Origin: Pinibacter aurantiacus | GTDB lineage: Bacteria; Bacteroidota; Bacteroidia; Chitinophagales; Chitinophagaceae | Direction: 5' to 3' | DNA length: 64,000 nt | Assembly: GCF_019130065.1 (NCBI RefSeq) | Contig: NZ_JAHSPG010000003.1 | Coordinates: forward strand, 496,001-560,000 | Shown here: piece after piece, positions 20,319-28,966 of the stretch | How the letters are laid out: each line of letters opens with the position of its first letter | How positions within the stretch are numbered: the first letter of the stretch is position 1 | Position numbers and translations under genes: made by a program | Notes under the pieces: model-generated | Told to the model about the DNA's origin: nothing | The model's input: the letters and a program-made list of their open reading frames with translations, nothing else | Databases searched by the model: none

Positions 20319-21518
20319 TTACTTTGAGGAAAAGGTCTTGGGAGTATGAATGAAATAGCGCCTGTTGGTTTTGATCTTCAACATCGCTTTAATCATCGAT
20401 ACGGCCAATAAAGGAATGTGCAATATAGCTTTAAAGGTGGTCATTGTGTAAAAACGACCTGGTACTGATAGCAATAGGGTTACAAAATACAAAACTGTAA
20501 GTGCAATCCAAATTTCCGGTGAAGGATAAATGAAAGATGCTGAAAAAAAGTATTGCACCAGCAACAGCATTAGCATGCACCCAAACAGTGCGATGTACAG
20601 CAACCTTGGCAACAAAAAGCACTGGAAAAACTTATGTATAAACACGCGACTGAGCCTTTGTGGTGCAAGCTTTGGTTGCAAAAAGCCTTTGATATGTGTT
20701 ACCTGCGCCTCGAGCCATCTCACGCGTTGCTTTTCAAAAACTGCCGCGCTGGCTACTTTTTCATCATATACGTAGGCATCTTCTATGTACTCAACATCTA
20801 TTTTTTTAATTACCAGCTGCACGTCAATTTCTCTGTCTTCCCCGGGATTGTTTTGTATTTCAGGCAAATTAAAAATATAGTGAAGCAAGGAATAATCAAA
20901 TGCAATTCCAGATCCGATCAATGACGAAGGAAGTCCCATTGCTCTTTGCCCCTGGCGAAAAATATGGTTGTTGATCTCTTCGCTGATCGCATCGAGCAAT
21001 GCAACCGGCGTTTGCTGGTTTTTTGCGGTACGGTGGCACTGCACTACTTCGAAGCCCTTGTGAAAAGCAGCGTTTACTTTTTCAAGGCAGTCCGTTCCCA
21101 TCACATTGTCCGCATCCAGTATCATTCCTATATCGTAACCTTTGCCGGCAAATTTATTAAGCGCGGCATTCAGAGACTTTGATTTCATGCTCACATCAAA
21201 TGCAACTTCTACTACCTCAACAGGAATGGCTTTTAGTTTAGCTACGGTTTCCGGTTGTAATTTGTCTGCAATTACAATGACAGTAAATTTCTCTGAGGGA
21301 TAAAAATGCCTGCTGGCCTGCAACGCTGTATCTACAATGATTCCGTCTTCTTTGTACGACGGGATAAACACAGCGATCTTCTTCTTTTCTGCCACCACAC
21401 CATAGTTCACTTTTTTACGGAACCGTGCCGCAATGGACAACATGAGCAGGTACAGAACGCTTGCTGCGAGATAAAGAAAGAATAGAGCGAAGATTATGTT
21501 AAGTATTGTGTGTAGCAT
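20319..21518 (-). CDS. Membrane glycosyltransferase, family 2 (polysaccharide synthase type)
   Basis: A 399-residue inner-membrane enzyme. It has an N-terminal membrane helix (about 5-30), a cytosolic GT-A domain (45-290) and C-terminal membrane helices (about 293-375). The expected residues of processive GT2 enzymes are visible: DAD at 135-137 (sugar-nucleotide and metal), ED at 227-228 (acceptor) and QRVRW at 264-268 (QxxRW). It likely polymerises or transfers sugars from NDP-sugars for an exopolysaccharide. It stands last in a minus-strand set with another GT2, a sugar-phosphate transferase and a receiver-like protein, but an array-armed repeat separates it from the gene upstream. The exact sugar cannot be told. 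Confidence 0.85.
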   Translation of the reverse strand: MLHTILNIIFALFFLYLAASVLYLLMLSIAARFRKKVNYGVVAEKKKIAVFIPSYKEDGIIVDTALQASRHFYPSEKFTVIVIADKLQPETVAKLKAIPVEVVEVAFDVSMKSKSLNAALNKFAGKGYDIGMILDADNVMGTDCLEKVNAAFHKGFEVVQCHRTAKNQQTPVALLDAISEEINNHIFRQGQRAMGLPSSLIGSGIAFDYSLLHYIFNLPEIQNNPGEDREIDVQLVIKKIDVEYIEDAYVYDEKVASAAVFEKQRVRWLEAQVTHIKGFLQPKLAPQRLSRVFIHKFFQCFLLPRLLYIALFGCMLMLLLVQYFFSASFIYPSPEIWIALTVLYFVTLLLSVPGRFYTMTTFKAILHIPLLAVSMIKAMLKIKTNRRYFIHTPKTFSSK

Positions 21519-21520
21519 TT

Positions 21521-21602
21521 GGTTGTTAGTTGTAAGTTATAAGTTGTAAGTAGCAAGTTCTGAGTCATACTTATAACTTAAAACTTACTACTTACAACTT
21601 CA
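21521..21602. repeat. Array-armed inverted repeat, GTTAGTT/AAGTTGTAAG family
   Basis: The left arm runs from 21521 to about 21560 and the right arm from 21569 to 21602, built of AGTTGTAAG / CTTACAACT units with a very short loop. It touches the stop codon of the minus-strand gene at 21604. Confidence 0.8.
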
Positions 21603-21603
21603 C

Positions 21604-22506
21604 TCAAATAGGTGAATAGCTCGAAGAGTAAAAATTCCAGGCTATTCCTTTCAAAAAGAATTTCAAATGTTCGAACTGCCTGTTTTTTATATAACCCACC
21701 AATGATTTTGGTACGGTTAGGAACATAAAAAACATATAGAATGAAACCAGTTGAAACTTACTTGCGTTGCGCCTCATGTACAAAATGCGGTTGCGGGTGT
21801 GATAGTAAACCTTCATCGGGTTTTGTTTTCCTACGCTCATCGATTCTTTGTGATACACCACAGCTTCTGCGTTGTACCAGATCTTGTAGCCTGCTTTTAA
21901 TATCCTGGCCGACCAGTCCCATTCTTCATAATAAAGGAAAAACTTTTCAGGGAACTTACCTACTTTTTCTGCTACTTCCCTTTTTACCATCATGGCGCAG
22001 CCATGTGCGCCATTGGTATAGCCGGAAATATCGTACTGCCCGCGGTCTTCTTCCTTGTTGCCAATTTCTGAAGTGCGGCCCGTGTAGGGGTTCATCGGGT
22101 TGAAGCCTGCATACTGTATCACGTTGGGAGCGAAGTAGAATTTTATTTTCGGACTTACAACGCCAATCGTTTCATCTTTATAAAATGGCTGCAATAAAAG
22201 TTCTAGAAGATTGGGAGGCAGCTCGGTATCATTGTTGACTATGAAAATAAAATCGCCTTTGGCGTAAGACATGCCCCAGTTGTTGCCTCCGGCAAAACCA
22301 AGATTTTGCTTGCTTACCAATATTCTTGTGTTGGGGAAATTCTTTGCCGTTATAACTTCCGTGGGATCTTCCGTTGAAGCCATATCGCATACAAGTATTT
22401 CGTAGTTACTGTAAGTCAGGTGGCGTGTGGATTCCAGGAACTCACAGGTTACAGCCAGCTGGTTATAGTTCAGCGTTATTATGGAAACAAGAGGTTCTTT
22501 TTGCAC
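21604..22506 (-). CDS. Glycosyltransferase family 2, rhamnosyltransferase-like
   Basis: A 300-residue soluble or membrane-associated GT-A enzyme. The N-terminus VSIITLNYNQ and the NNDTE motif (about residue 91) bind the nucleotide sugar and metal. HGCAMMV and EEWDWSARI (about 168-204) are typical of rhamnosyltransferase-like GT2 enzymes that build O-antigen or exopolysaccharide chains. It starts with GTG at 22506: the reading frame upstream meets a stop within seven codons and offers no ATG. It lies between the sugar-phosphate transferase and the membrane GT2, consistent with adding a side or backbone sugar to a lipid-linked glycan. Confidence 0.83.
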   Translation of the reverse strand: MQKEPLVSIITLNYNQLAVTCEFLESTRHLTYSNYEILVCDMASTEDPTEVITAKNFPNTRILVSKQNLGFAGGNNWGMSYAKGDFIFIVNNDTELPPNLLELLLQPFYKDETIGVVSPKIKFYFAPNVIQYAGFNPMNPYTGRTSEIGNKEEDRGQYDISGYTNGAHGCAMMVKREVAEKVGKFPEKFFLYYEEWDWSARILKAGYKIWYNAEAVVYHKESMSVGKQNPMKVYYHTRNRILYMRRNASKFQLVSFYMFFMFLTVPKSLVGYIKNRQFEHLKFFLKGIAWNFYSSSYSPI

Positions 22507-22539
22507 AGAGAATATTATAAGCTGTTATAGTTTTAGTAC

Positions 22540-22620
22540 ATCGTGAAAGGTGAATGGTCAATCGTGAATAAAACACCCGGAGGTTCTAACATTCACGATT
22601 GACCATTCACCTTTCACGAT
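22540..22620. repeat. Perfect 30-bp inverted repeat, GTGAATGGTCAATC family
   Basis: Arms 22540-22569 and 22591-22620 are exactly complementary over 30 bases, with a 21-base loop. Each arm holds variants of a (C)GTGAA(T/A) unit. The segment ends nine bases before the stop codon of the gene at 22630. Confidence 0.85.
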
Positions 22621-22629
22621 TATCGATCA

Positions 22630-23799
22630 TTAAACATTCGACTTCTGGAAAACAGCGGTTGGCGTGTTGGCCATGATCCACAAATCGTACATGAAATTAT
22701 GTTTATCTGCATAGCAGATGTCAAGACTGATGCGTTCTTCAGCAGACATATCTCCATGTCCTCTTTTCTTAATTTGCCACAAACCAGTCATGCCAGCAGG
22801 AGCAAGAAAGCGTGGAGCCCACTCATCTGTTGTGAGTGTTGCAGCTTCGTACAATGGTAAAGGTCTGTTTCCTACCAGTGACATGTCGCCGATCAACACA
22901 TTGATAAGCTGCGGAAGTTCATCAAGGCTTGAGTTTCTTAAGAATGATCCGAATTTAGAAATTCGTGGATCATTACTAATTTTGAAAAACACCGGACCTC
23001 CTGTATCTGACACGCTATACTGATTGAGGTTTTTAAGCTCGTTCACTTTTTTATCCGCGTTCATTTCCATTGTGCGGAATTTGTAAAAGTTGAAGATCCT
23101 GTAACCCCTGCCAGCTCTTTTGGAAATATAGAACACAGGTCCGCGTGATTCAAGCTTGATCGCAATTGAAATCAAAAGAAAGATCGGACTTAATAATATA
23201 AGAGATGTTGCCGCTACTGAAATATCCAAACTCCTTTTCAAAACATAATTGTAATCAACTTTTTTAGGAGTTTTTGTTTGAATGCTTTTTTGAAAAGTTG
23301 CGTGGTGTTTTTTGTTTTTGATCTTTCTCAAAAACACAACGCGTTGTGTAAATTTCTCCGCAACATCATCAATTGAAATGATGTCATCAATGAATTTGCA
23401 ATTTTTGTATTGCGCCATTTGTTCTGCTTCGATGTCAGAAGATTCAAGAACCAAAGGCACATTCACAAGAGCCTCATGACCACTAACAAAATTCGCAAGT
23501 TTATTAATTGCTGCAAGATTGTTGGAGCCGTCTGCAATGAAGACTCCTGGCAGGTTTCCGCCTTTTGCGATGATCCTTGTAAGAATGGAAATTGCATTAT
23601 CAACAGTCTCTGCTGCATAACCTCCTTCGAACAGAGTTATCATCCTGTCGATCTTTAAAGTTTTTTTACCCAGATAAAAAAACTCTTTGGGAGGCACGGA
23701 ATCTAAACTTATTGAAGCTGCTGTTTCTACGGTTGCAGGTTTAATAAAAGTTTTTTCTAATGCCGGTGCTGAAATGTTAGGTAAAATTGCAAGTTCCAT
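22630..23799 (-). CDS. Undecaprenyl-phosphate sugar phosphotransferase with receiver-like N-terminus
   Basis: A 389-residue protein. The C-terminal half is a bacterial sugar transferase of the WcaJ/PglC kind: a membrane segment (about 190-212), KRAGRGYRIFNFYKFRTM, SLDELPQL, GDMSLVGNRPLP and GMTGLWQ. It would start a lipid-linked repeat unit by moving a sugar phosphate to undecaprenyl phosphate. The N-terminal part (about 45-160) looks like a response-regulator fold but lacks a clear acidic pair and phosphorylation site context, so it may be a protein-interaction module. The gene 43 bases upstream encodes a stand-alone receiver, with no array between the two, so they are probably co-transcribed. 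Confidence 0.87.
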   Translation of the reverse strand: MELAILPNISAPALEKTFIKPATVETAASISLDSVPPKEFFYLGKKTLKIDRMITLFEGGYAAETVDNAISILTRIIAKGGNLPGVFIADGSNNLAAINKLANFVSGHEALVNVPLVLESSDIEAEQMAQYKNCKFIDDIISIDDVAEKFTQRVVFLRKIKNKKHHATFQKSIQTKTPKKVDYNYVLKRSLDISVAATSLILLSPIFLLISIAIKLESRGPVFYISKRAGRGYRIFNFYKFRTMEMNADKKVNELKNLNQYSVSDTGGPVFFKISNDPRISKFGSFLRNSSLDELPQLINVLIGDMSLVGNRPLPLYEAATLTTDEWAPRFLAPAGMTGLWQIKKRGHGDMSAEERISLDICYADKHNFMYDLWIMANTPTAVFQKSNV

Positions 23800-23842
23800 A
23801 CAGGTAAGAGTTTAATAATTTAATGTTGTTTCTGTGTTGAAC

Positions 23843-24244
23843 TTAAACTGCTTTGAGCTTAGTCGTTGACTTATTAATTCCGGTAAACATTTTGTCCACA
23901 CAATTCACCAGATCAACTGGATTGAACGGTTGTGAAAAATGTTGTGCCACGCCTAGCTCATCACATTTGGCAGCAATTACGGCTTTATTCAAAGAGGATA
24001 ATACAATTAAAGGTATATCGCTGTAAAGACCACTGCTTTTTAGGTGCTCCAACAATTCCCAATTTTCTGTATCAGGTAATTGAGGATCAGCAATGATCGC
24101 ATCAGGAAGTTCGTTTCTGGATAACCAGTACATTGCAGAAGCAGCGTCGGATGCGGTTACAACTTTGTATTTTCTTTCAAACACATTTTGTAGGAGGAAC
24201 CTGATCGCTTTGCTTCCATCAACCGCTAAAATTGTTCTTTTCAT
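23843..24244 (-). CDS. Stand-alone response-regulator receiver protein, partly degenerate
   Basis: A 133-residue single receiver domain counted from the ATG at 24244, which starts the first beta strand (KRTILAVDG). An upstream in-frame start would add 16 residues unlike the family. Asp53 in IIADPQLPD is in the phospho-acceptor place and Ser83/84 match the switch residue. The usual acidic pair reads D9-G10, and the invariant Lys before PF is Gln105 (FSQPF). It may therefore signal without normal phosphorylation. It lies first in the exopolysaccharide set, 43 bases ahead of a sugar transferase that has its own receiver-like domain, which suggests that the two interact. Confidence 0.8.
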   Translation of the reverse strand: MKRTILAVDGSKAIRFLLQNVFERKYKVVTASDAASAMYWLSRNELPDAIIADPQLPDTENWELLEHLKSSGLYSDIPLIVLSSLNKAVIAAKCDELGVAQHFSQPFNPVDLVNCVDKMFTGINKSTTKLKAV

Positions 24245-24796
24245 TGTTGAATAATTAAGTTTGAATAAACTCAATTTTTCATGAGGCAGCAATGGAGTTC
24301 GTATAGGCTCACATCAGGGTATTAGGATTGATGAAATAAAAACGAGACTTGGTTTTGAAAGGACTATTTACAGAGAATGATGATTGAATTAATCAGGTAT
24401 TTATCGCAGGATATTTGGGAGGCAATCGCAATATTTTAACACCTGATTTTCCAAGGGTTGAATATACGATCATTTGGAAAGTTGACAACGATCAACTGAA
24501 TTGTTCGATAAAAATAGCAACAAAAATCAATAAACCAAATGCATTAGCCTTAATTTTTATATTATGGAATTGCAAACACGTTCTTTCAATCTATATTTAT
24601 ATAATAATAAAATATTATATAATATGTCTTTCTCCCGCTGAATTGTGATTTTCAAGGTGCAAATTGAGTATCGGTGTTGTGCAGTTGATATATTCGATTC
24701 ATTATTTTTAATTTCCGGTTTCAAAGTTTACCCATTCACCCTAATCCTACTTTCTGGTCATTTTATTTGATTCTGGTTATCTTAATCTTATTAAAT
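24245..24796. other. Divergent AT-rich intergenic region
   Basis: Spacer between the divergent exopolysaccharide set and pncB. It is very AT-rich at 24590-24635 (runs of TATATAATAATAAAATA type). It must hold promoters for both directions, but no element matching the Bacteroidota TAnnTTTG box is certain. No gene was seen. Confidence 0.4.
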
Positions 24797-25984
24797 ATGA
24801 TTACAAACAGCACCGTCTCACTGTTATCTATACTCGATAATGACTTTTATAAGTTTACCATGCAGTACGCAGTGGTTAAACTTTTTCCGAATGCGCGGGC
24901 CCGTTATGAATTTATCAATCGCGGCAAGCATGCCTTTCCTGAGGGATTTGGTGAAAACCTGCGCCAGACGGTAGATTCAATGGCGGGTTTGTGTTTGTCA
25001 AACGACGAGAAGGACTTTCTTCGGAAAAACTGTCCCTATCTTGATCCTACTTATCTTGATTTTTTGCAAGGCTACCGCTACGATCCATCTGAGGTAACTA
25101 TTGAGCAGTCCGGTACAGAATTAAGTATTACGGTGAGCGGGTTCTGGTATCGCACCATTCTTTGGGAAGTCCCTTTGCTTTTCCTGGTGAGCGAATGGTA
25201 TTATCGCCTCAGCGATCAACCTCCTGTTTCCGACGAAGAAATTGTGGCTATTAATAAAAGCAAGTTTGAAAAATACAATGATCTGGGCGTTACGGTGGCA
25301 GACTTCGGCACGCGCCGCAGATACTCCTACCATGTGCAAAAAAAGGTCATCGAATCCCTTAGCCGTTTCGGCGGTAAAAGCTTTGTGGGCACGAGTAATG
25401 TACACCTTGCGATGCTTTATAAAACCCGGCCAATAGGCACCCATGCTCATGAATGGTTTATGTTTCACGCAGCCCGCTATGGCTTTAAAATGGCCAATAT
25501 TATGGGTTTGGAACATTGGGTGGACGTTTATCGCGGCGATCTGGGCATTGCGTTGAATGACACCTATACGACGGACGTTTTTTTTACCCAGTTCGATAAA
25601 AAATTTTCTAAACTTTTTGACGGCGTTCGTCACGATAGTGGCGACCCAATTGAGTTTGCTGAAAAAACGATTGCACATTATAAAAAGCTTGGAATCAACC
25701 CGCTTTATAAAACCATCATTTTCTCCGACTCATTGAATTATGAAAAGGTGGCCGTGATTGCAAAATATTGCCAGGGCAAGATTGGCATTTCCTTCGGCAT
25801 AGGTACCAATCTCACCAACGATGTGGGCGTTAAGCCAATGAATATTGTCATGAAACTGATGGAAGCCAAACCAGAAAATATGGAATGGGAGCCGACTGTG
25901 AAGCTTTCAGATGAGAAAGGGAAATACACGGGGGAGCCGAGAATGATTGGGCTGGCGAAACAAATTCTGGGGATTGAGGAGTGA
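24797..25984 (+). CDS. pncB: Nicotinate phosphoribosyltransferase
   Basis: A 395-residue enzyme counted from the ATG at 24797. A TTG start ten codons earlier would add a hydrophobic stretch not seen in the family. It makes nicotinate mononucleotide from nicotinate and PRPP with ATP, the first step of the Preiss-Handler salvage route to NAD. Family landmarks are LLDNDFYKFTMQYA-like (here ILDNDFYKFTMQ) at the N-terminus, GTSNVHLA, the HAHEWFMFHAA stretch with the catalytic His region, DTYTTDVFF, and GVRHDSGDP with the PRPP-binding residues. The length is normal. It stands alone on the plus strand. Confidence 0.95.
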   Translation: MITNSTVSLLSILDNDFYKFTMQYAVVKLFPNARARYEFINRGKHAFPEGFGENLRQTVDSMAGLCLSNDEKDFLRKNCPYLDPTYLDFLQGYRYDPSEVTIEQSGTELSITVSGFWYRTILWEVPLLFLVSEWYYRLSDQPPVSDEEIVAINKSKFEKYNDLGVTVADFGTRRRYSYHVQKKVIESLSRFGGKSFVGTSNVHLAMLYKTRPIGTHAHEWFMFHAARYGFKMANIMGLEHWVDVYRGDLGIALNDTYTTDVFFTQFDKKFSKLFDGVRHDSGDPIEFAEKTIAHYKKLGINPLYKTIIFSDSLNYEKVAVIAKYCQGKIGISFGIGTNLTNDVGVKPMNIVMKLMEAKPENMEWEPTVKLSDEKGKYTGEPRMIGLAKQILGIEE

Positions 25985-26080
25985 GCACACAGATGACGCT
26001 GATTGGACTGATTTCCACTGATTACTTTTTAATGACTGAACTGAATAGATTACTGGTCAAATAACTAAATAAAGGCGAGT

Positions 26081-26261
26081 CGTCATTGCGAGGCCTGCGG
26101 AGAAAGAATGTTGAATCACTTAATGCCAGACCGAAATAAAACCAGCGGCCGAAGCAATCTCTGCTGGCGACCTGCCTAAGATTGCTTCGCCCCGCTCTCT
26201 GCGATTTTGATATTGTTTTGAAATACCAGTCATTCGCTCTCTGCAGGGTCTCGCAATGACG
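26081..26261. repeat. Composite palindrome, CGTCATTGCGAGG / GAAGCAATCT family
   Basis: The outer arms (26081-26110 and 26231-26261) start CGTCATTGCGAGG and end CTCGCAATGACG. An inner pair (26150-26160 and 26179-26189) carries GAAGCAATCT and AGATTGCTTC. This nested pattern is a repeat I know from intergenic regions of many unrelated bacteria. It is the only copy in the window and lies between convergent genes. Confidence 0.75.
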
Positions 26262-26276
26262 TGGTGCAGCGAATCA

Positions 26277-26332
26277 ATTCAGTTTATTCAGTTTATTCAG
26301 TTATTCAGTTATTCAGTTATTCAGTTATTCAA
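26277..26332. repeat. Single-arm tandem array, CAGTTATT family
   Basis: Six to seven tandem units of TCAGTTAT/TCAGTTTAT, ending three bases before the stop codon of the minus-strand gene at 26336. No complementary arm lies nearby. Complementary single arms occur elsewhere at 40804-40829 and 55571-55605. Confidence 0.8.
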
Positions 26333-26335
26333 CTC

Positions 26336-27526
26336 CTACGCAAGCTTCTGCCTACCCGCCTTTTCCCAGATAACGCTTTGGTTACCTTTCAGGAAACGGT
26401 TGAAGCCCATGAACGCCGCAGCATTCATAAATACAAAGTAGTAAGGAACATATAAACTTTTGATCTTGATATTTCTATTGGCAAATTGCCAGCCGATGAA
26501 GGACAATGTGTAAAAGACAATCTGTGCAACCATGATCACCTTATACAATAATAATGGAGAGAGAATGACGATCAGCAGATTTGCAAAGAACATAATGACC
26601 AAACACAGCGGACACACTGCCCAGCGCAACACACGGTGAGAAATGTATTGAAATGATAGAAGCCTGTATTTAAAAATGTTTAGCAAGTCTTTCAGCATTT
26701 GCATGGCCTGGAAACCGCCGGCACAAATACGTACTTTCCTTTTCTGCTCTTCCTTCATTGATGACGAAGCGGTTTCAATCGCAAATGCTTTTGGCTCATA
26801 TTTAAACAGATAGCCTTTCATGCAGATGCGCAGCGACAATACAAAATCTTCTATGATCGTTCCTTCCTGTACGGGCTCATACAATTCGCGACGCACAGAA
26901 AAAAGTTCTCCGGCGGCACCCACAATGGTATTAAGGCTTGAATCCAAACGCTTCAATGCAGATTCATATTTCCAGTAAAGGCCCTCTCCCGCCGCGGAAG
27001 CTTTATCGTCTGTTTGTTTGATGATCTTCTTTTCGCCCGCTACACCTCCCACTTTTGGCGAAGCGTAATGTTTAACCAGTTCAGAAATGCATTCCTTATT
27101 TAATAACGTATTTGCATCGCTGAATACGAGTATGTCTGCTTTCGCAAATTGTACCGCTCTGTTCATCGCAAAGGCTTTGCCTTTTCTCTCGGGCGAATGC
27201 AATAGTTCAAAATTGCTGTTCGCTTTTACCAGCTCCGGCGTTTTGTCGGTTGAGCCGTCGGTGATAAAAATGACATGTAGTTTATCTGCGGGATAGTCGA
27301 GCTCTTTGGTGTTTTGCAGTTTGTGCAGAATAAAATCTTCTTCGTTGTATGCAGCAATGATCAGCGCAACAGTTGGTTGGTAATTCTGCCCTGCCAGACT
27401 TTTGGGTGTAAAAAGCTTTTTTATTGCAACCAGGAAAGCAATTATAAATCCGTAACCCACGTAAGCATAAAACACAATAAATAAACAAATCCAGAAGAGT
27501 ATCTGCAAAAAAAGCATTTGGTGCAT
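26336..27526 (-). CDS. Membrane glycosyltransferase, family 2
   Basis: A 396-residue protein from the ATG at 27526. Longer readings run into the repeat array upstream and are artefacts. It has an N-terminal membrane helix (about 4-30), a GT-A domain (about 45-290) with AAYNEE, DGSTD, FSDANT (DxD-like) and IEDFVLSLRI, and C-terminal membrane helices (about 305-375). The place of QxxRW reads RKVRICAG, so the acceptor motif is altered. That fits non-processive GT2 members of the ExoU or succinoglycan type more than true polymerases. It is a lone unit between convergent pncB and divergent trmD. The sugar is unknown. Confidence 0.82.
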   Translation of the reverse strand: MHQMLFLQILFWICLFIVFYAYVGYGFIIAFLVAIKKLFTPKSLAGQNYQPTVALIIAAYNEEDFILHKLQNTKELDYPADKLHVIFITDGSTDKTPELVKANSNFELLHSPERKGKAFAMNRAVQFAKADILVFSDANTLLNKECISELVKHYASPKVGGVAGEKKIIKQTDDKASAAGEGLYWKYESALKRLDSSLNTIVGAAGELFSVRRELYEPVQEGTIIEDFVLSLRICMKGYLFKYEPKAFAIETASSSMKEEQKRKVRICAGGFQAMQMLKDLLNIFKYRLLSFQYISHRVLRWAVCPLCLVIMFFANLLIVILSPLLLYKVIMVAQIVFYTLSFIGWQFANRNIKIKSLYVPYYFVFMNAAAFMGFNRFLKGNQSVIWEKAGRQKLA

Positions 27527-27551
27527 GGTTTGGTAAGTGCGAACAAGATAG

Positions 27552-27576
27552 GGCGAAAATTGGAAGAATTTTCGCC
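27552..27576. promoter_or_regulatory. Perfect 10-bp inverted repeat upstream of the glycosyltransferase
   Basis: GGCGAAAATT and AATTTTCGCC around a 5-base loop lie 26 bases ahead of the glycosyltransferase start and directly beside the array at 27574-27722. It could be an operator or a leader hairpin. Confidence 0.35.
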
Positions 27577-27722
27577 AATTTGAAAATTTGATGATTTGAA
27601 AATTTGAAAATTCTTTGTGTGTGGCATTCAAAATATCACTCGGGCTTTTTGACCGGTGTACGAAATGATTGGGCGGCGGAGACCCCAATTTTCAAATTTT
27701 CAAATCATCAAATTTTCAAATT
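27574..27722. repeat. Array-armed inverted repeat, AAATTTTC family, in a divergent promoter region
   Basis: The left arm (27574-27612) and right arm (27686-27722) carry TTTGAAAA / TTTTCAAA units as at 3274-3428 and 6397-6542. Unlike nearly all others it lies between two gene starts (glycosyltransferase and trmD) and not at a gene end. Confidence 0.8.
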
Positions 27723-27725
27723 AAT

Positions 27726-27740
27726 AGCGGCTGCGCCGCT
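27726..27740 (+). promoter_or_regulatory. Short GC hairpin before trmD
   Basis: AGCGGC-TGC-GCCGCT is a perfect 6-bp hairpin ending 11 bases before the trmD ATG. In a genome with few Shine-Dalgarno sites it may influence translation, but this is a guess. Confidence 0.3.
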
Positions 27741-27751
27741 ATCTTTGCAGC

Positions 27752-28423
27752 ATGCGAATCGACATCATTTCTGTATTGCCGGAATTATTGGAAAGCCCTT
27801 TTTCTCATTCTATTATGAAACGTGCACAAACAAAGGGTATGCTGGAAGTGCATGTGCATCAGCTAAGACAGTGGGCCGTGAATGAATACGGACAGGTGGA
27901 TGATTATCAATATGGTGGTGGCGCCGGAATGGTAATGATGTGCGAGCCGCTGGCAAACGCCATCGAGCATTTGCAAAATGAAAGAAAGTATGACGAGATC
28001 ATTTACATGACGCCGGACGGCAAGCGTTTTGATCAACAGACTGCCAACCGTTTATCTCTTTACGAAAATCTTTTAATCATCTGCGGACACTATAAAGGCA
28101 TTGATGAGCGCATTCGCCAGCATTTTGTTACGCTTGAAATTTCCATCGGTGATTATGTTCTCAGCGGTGGAGAGCTTGCGGCGGCGGTAGTGGTGGATGC
28201 CATCGGACGTATCATACCCGGTGTATTGAACGATGAAACTTCTGCCCTTACTGATTCCTTCCAGGATAATTTGTTAGCACCGCCTGTATATACACGGCCT
28301 GCCAATTTTCGTGGTTGGGAAGTGCCACCGATATTACTAAGCGGCGACCCAAAGAAGATTGAACAATGGCGCTATGAACAAGCGGTGGCGCGAACTACGG
28401 AGCGCAGACCAGACTTGGAGTAA
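27752..28423 (+). CDS. trmD: tRNA (guanine-37-N1)-methyltransferase
   Basis: A 223-residue SPOUT methyltransferase that puts a methyl group from S-adenosylmethionine on G37 of tRNAs that read CNN codons and tRNA-Pro, preventing frameshifts. Landmarks are [11 protein letters not shown] at the start, YGGGAGMVM, and the trefoil-knot cofactor site [12 protein letters not shown] and [22 protein letters not shown]. The length is slightly below the usual 230-250. It stands alone and does not sit with rpsP, rimM and rplS as in many other phyla. Its TAA is followed at once by a repeat array. Confidence 0.95.
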   Translation: MRIDIISVLPELLESPFSHSIMKRAQTKGMLEVHVHQLRQWAVNEYGQVDDYQYGGGAGMVMMCEPLANAIEHLQNERKYDEIIYMTPDGKRFDQQTANRLSLYENLLIICGHYKGIDERIRQHFVTLEISIGDYVLSGGELAAAVVVDAIGRIIPGVLNDETSALTDSFQDNLLAPPVYTRPANFRGWEVPPILLSGDPKKIEQWRYEQAVARTTERRPDLE

Positions 28424-28497
28424 TGGAGAGTGGAGAATTGAGAGTGGAGAGCTATATATCTCCATAATTTCACTCTCAACTCTCAATTCTCAACTGT
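28424..28497. repeat. Array-armed inverted repeat, CTCAACT family, between convergent genes
   Basis: The left arm (28425-28451) has GAGAGTGGAGAATTGAGAG-type units and the right arm (28471-28496) has CTCAACTCTCAATTCTCAAC units. It begins directly after the trmD stop and ends two bases before the stop of the minus-strand lipoprotein gene, so one hairpin serves both genes. Confidence 0.85.
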
Positions 28498-28498
28498 T

Positions 28499-28966
28499 TT
28501 AGTGTGCAAATGTTAAGGTGATGCCGCTGCCGGGGTCTCCGAGTTTAATTTTCAAGACCGTTGCGCTCAACTCGACCAACTGGCCCACATCCTCATATCC
28601 CGGGTCTCCAATCATTATTTTAGTTTCATTGTCCGAAAATTTCCAGTTGGTTGTTTCTATCAACTGAGGATCTGACGGATCACATTTTGATGCGCCTTCA
28701 TCACGGGTAACCGTGCCGTCCCCCTTAAAACTTATAAGGTTATCTGTGAAACATGAGGGAAGAACATTTATCACTTCATTCTCTGCACGGCCATCGCCAT
28801 TAACGTCCAGGGCAACATCAAAATATTCGCTTGTAAGTTTCCAACTGCCGGAGGTTAGCAATTGCGTTTTAGTTGATCCGCCATTGTTGTTGTCATCTTT
28901 GTGACATCCTGCAATTACAGCTACGGTTAAAACCATTATCGCAGCCTTTCTTGTAAACTGTCTCAT
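28499..28966 (-). CDS. Small lipoprotein, lipocalin-like (copy 1 of 3)
   Basis: A 155-residue protein from the ATG at 28966; longer starts read through leader sequence shared with the two paralogs. It has a lipoprotein signal with lipobox VIAGC (Cys about residue 21), followed by HKDDNNNGG. GSWKLTSEYFD begins a small beta-rich domain like lipocalin-type bacterial lipoproteins. A DVNGDGRAENEV loop resembles an EF-hand or thrombospondin-type calcium loop. GASKCDPSDPQ and TNWKFSDNETKIMIGDPG are shared by all three copies. Function is unknown. It is probably anchored to a membrane facing the periplasm or surface. Confidence 0.75.
   Translation of the reverse strand: MRQFTRKAAIMVLTVAVIAGCHKDDNNNGGSTKTQLLTSGSWKLTSEYFDVALDVNGDGRAENEVINVLPSCFTDNLISFKGDGTVTRDEGASKCDPSDPQLIETTNWKFSDNETKIMIGDPGYEDVGQLVELSATVLKIKLGDPGSGITLTFAH

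Noticed and set aside
26277-26332. Possible CRISPR array because of regular short repeats
   Set aside because: Units are only 7-9 bases and directly adjacent, with no spacers, and no cas genes are in the window. The same holds for the other arrays.
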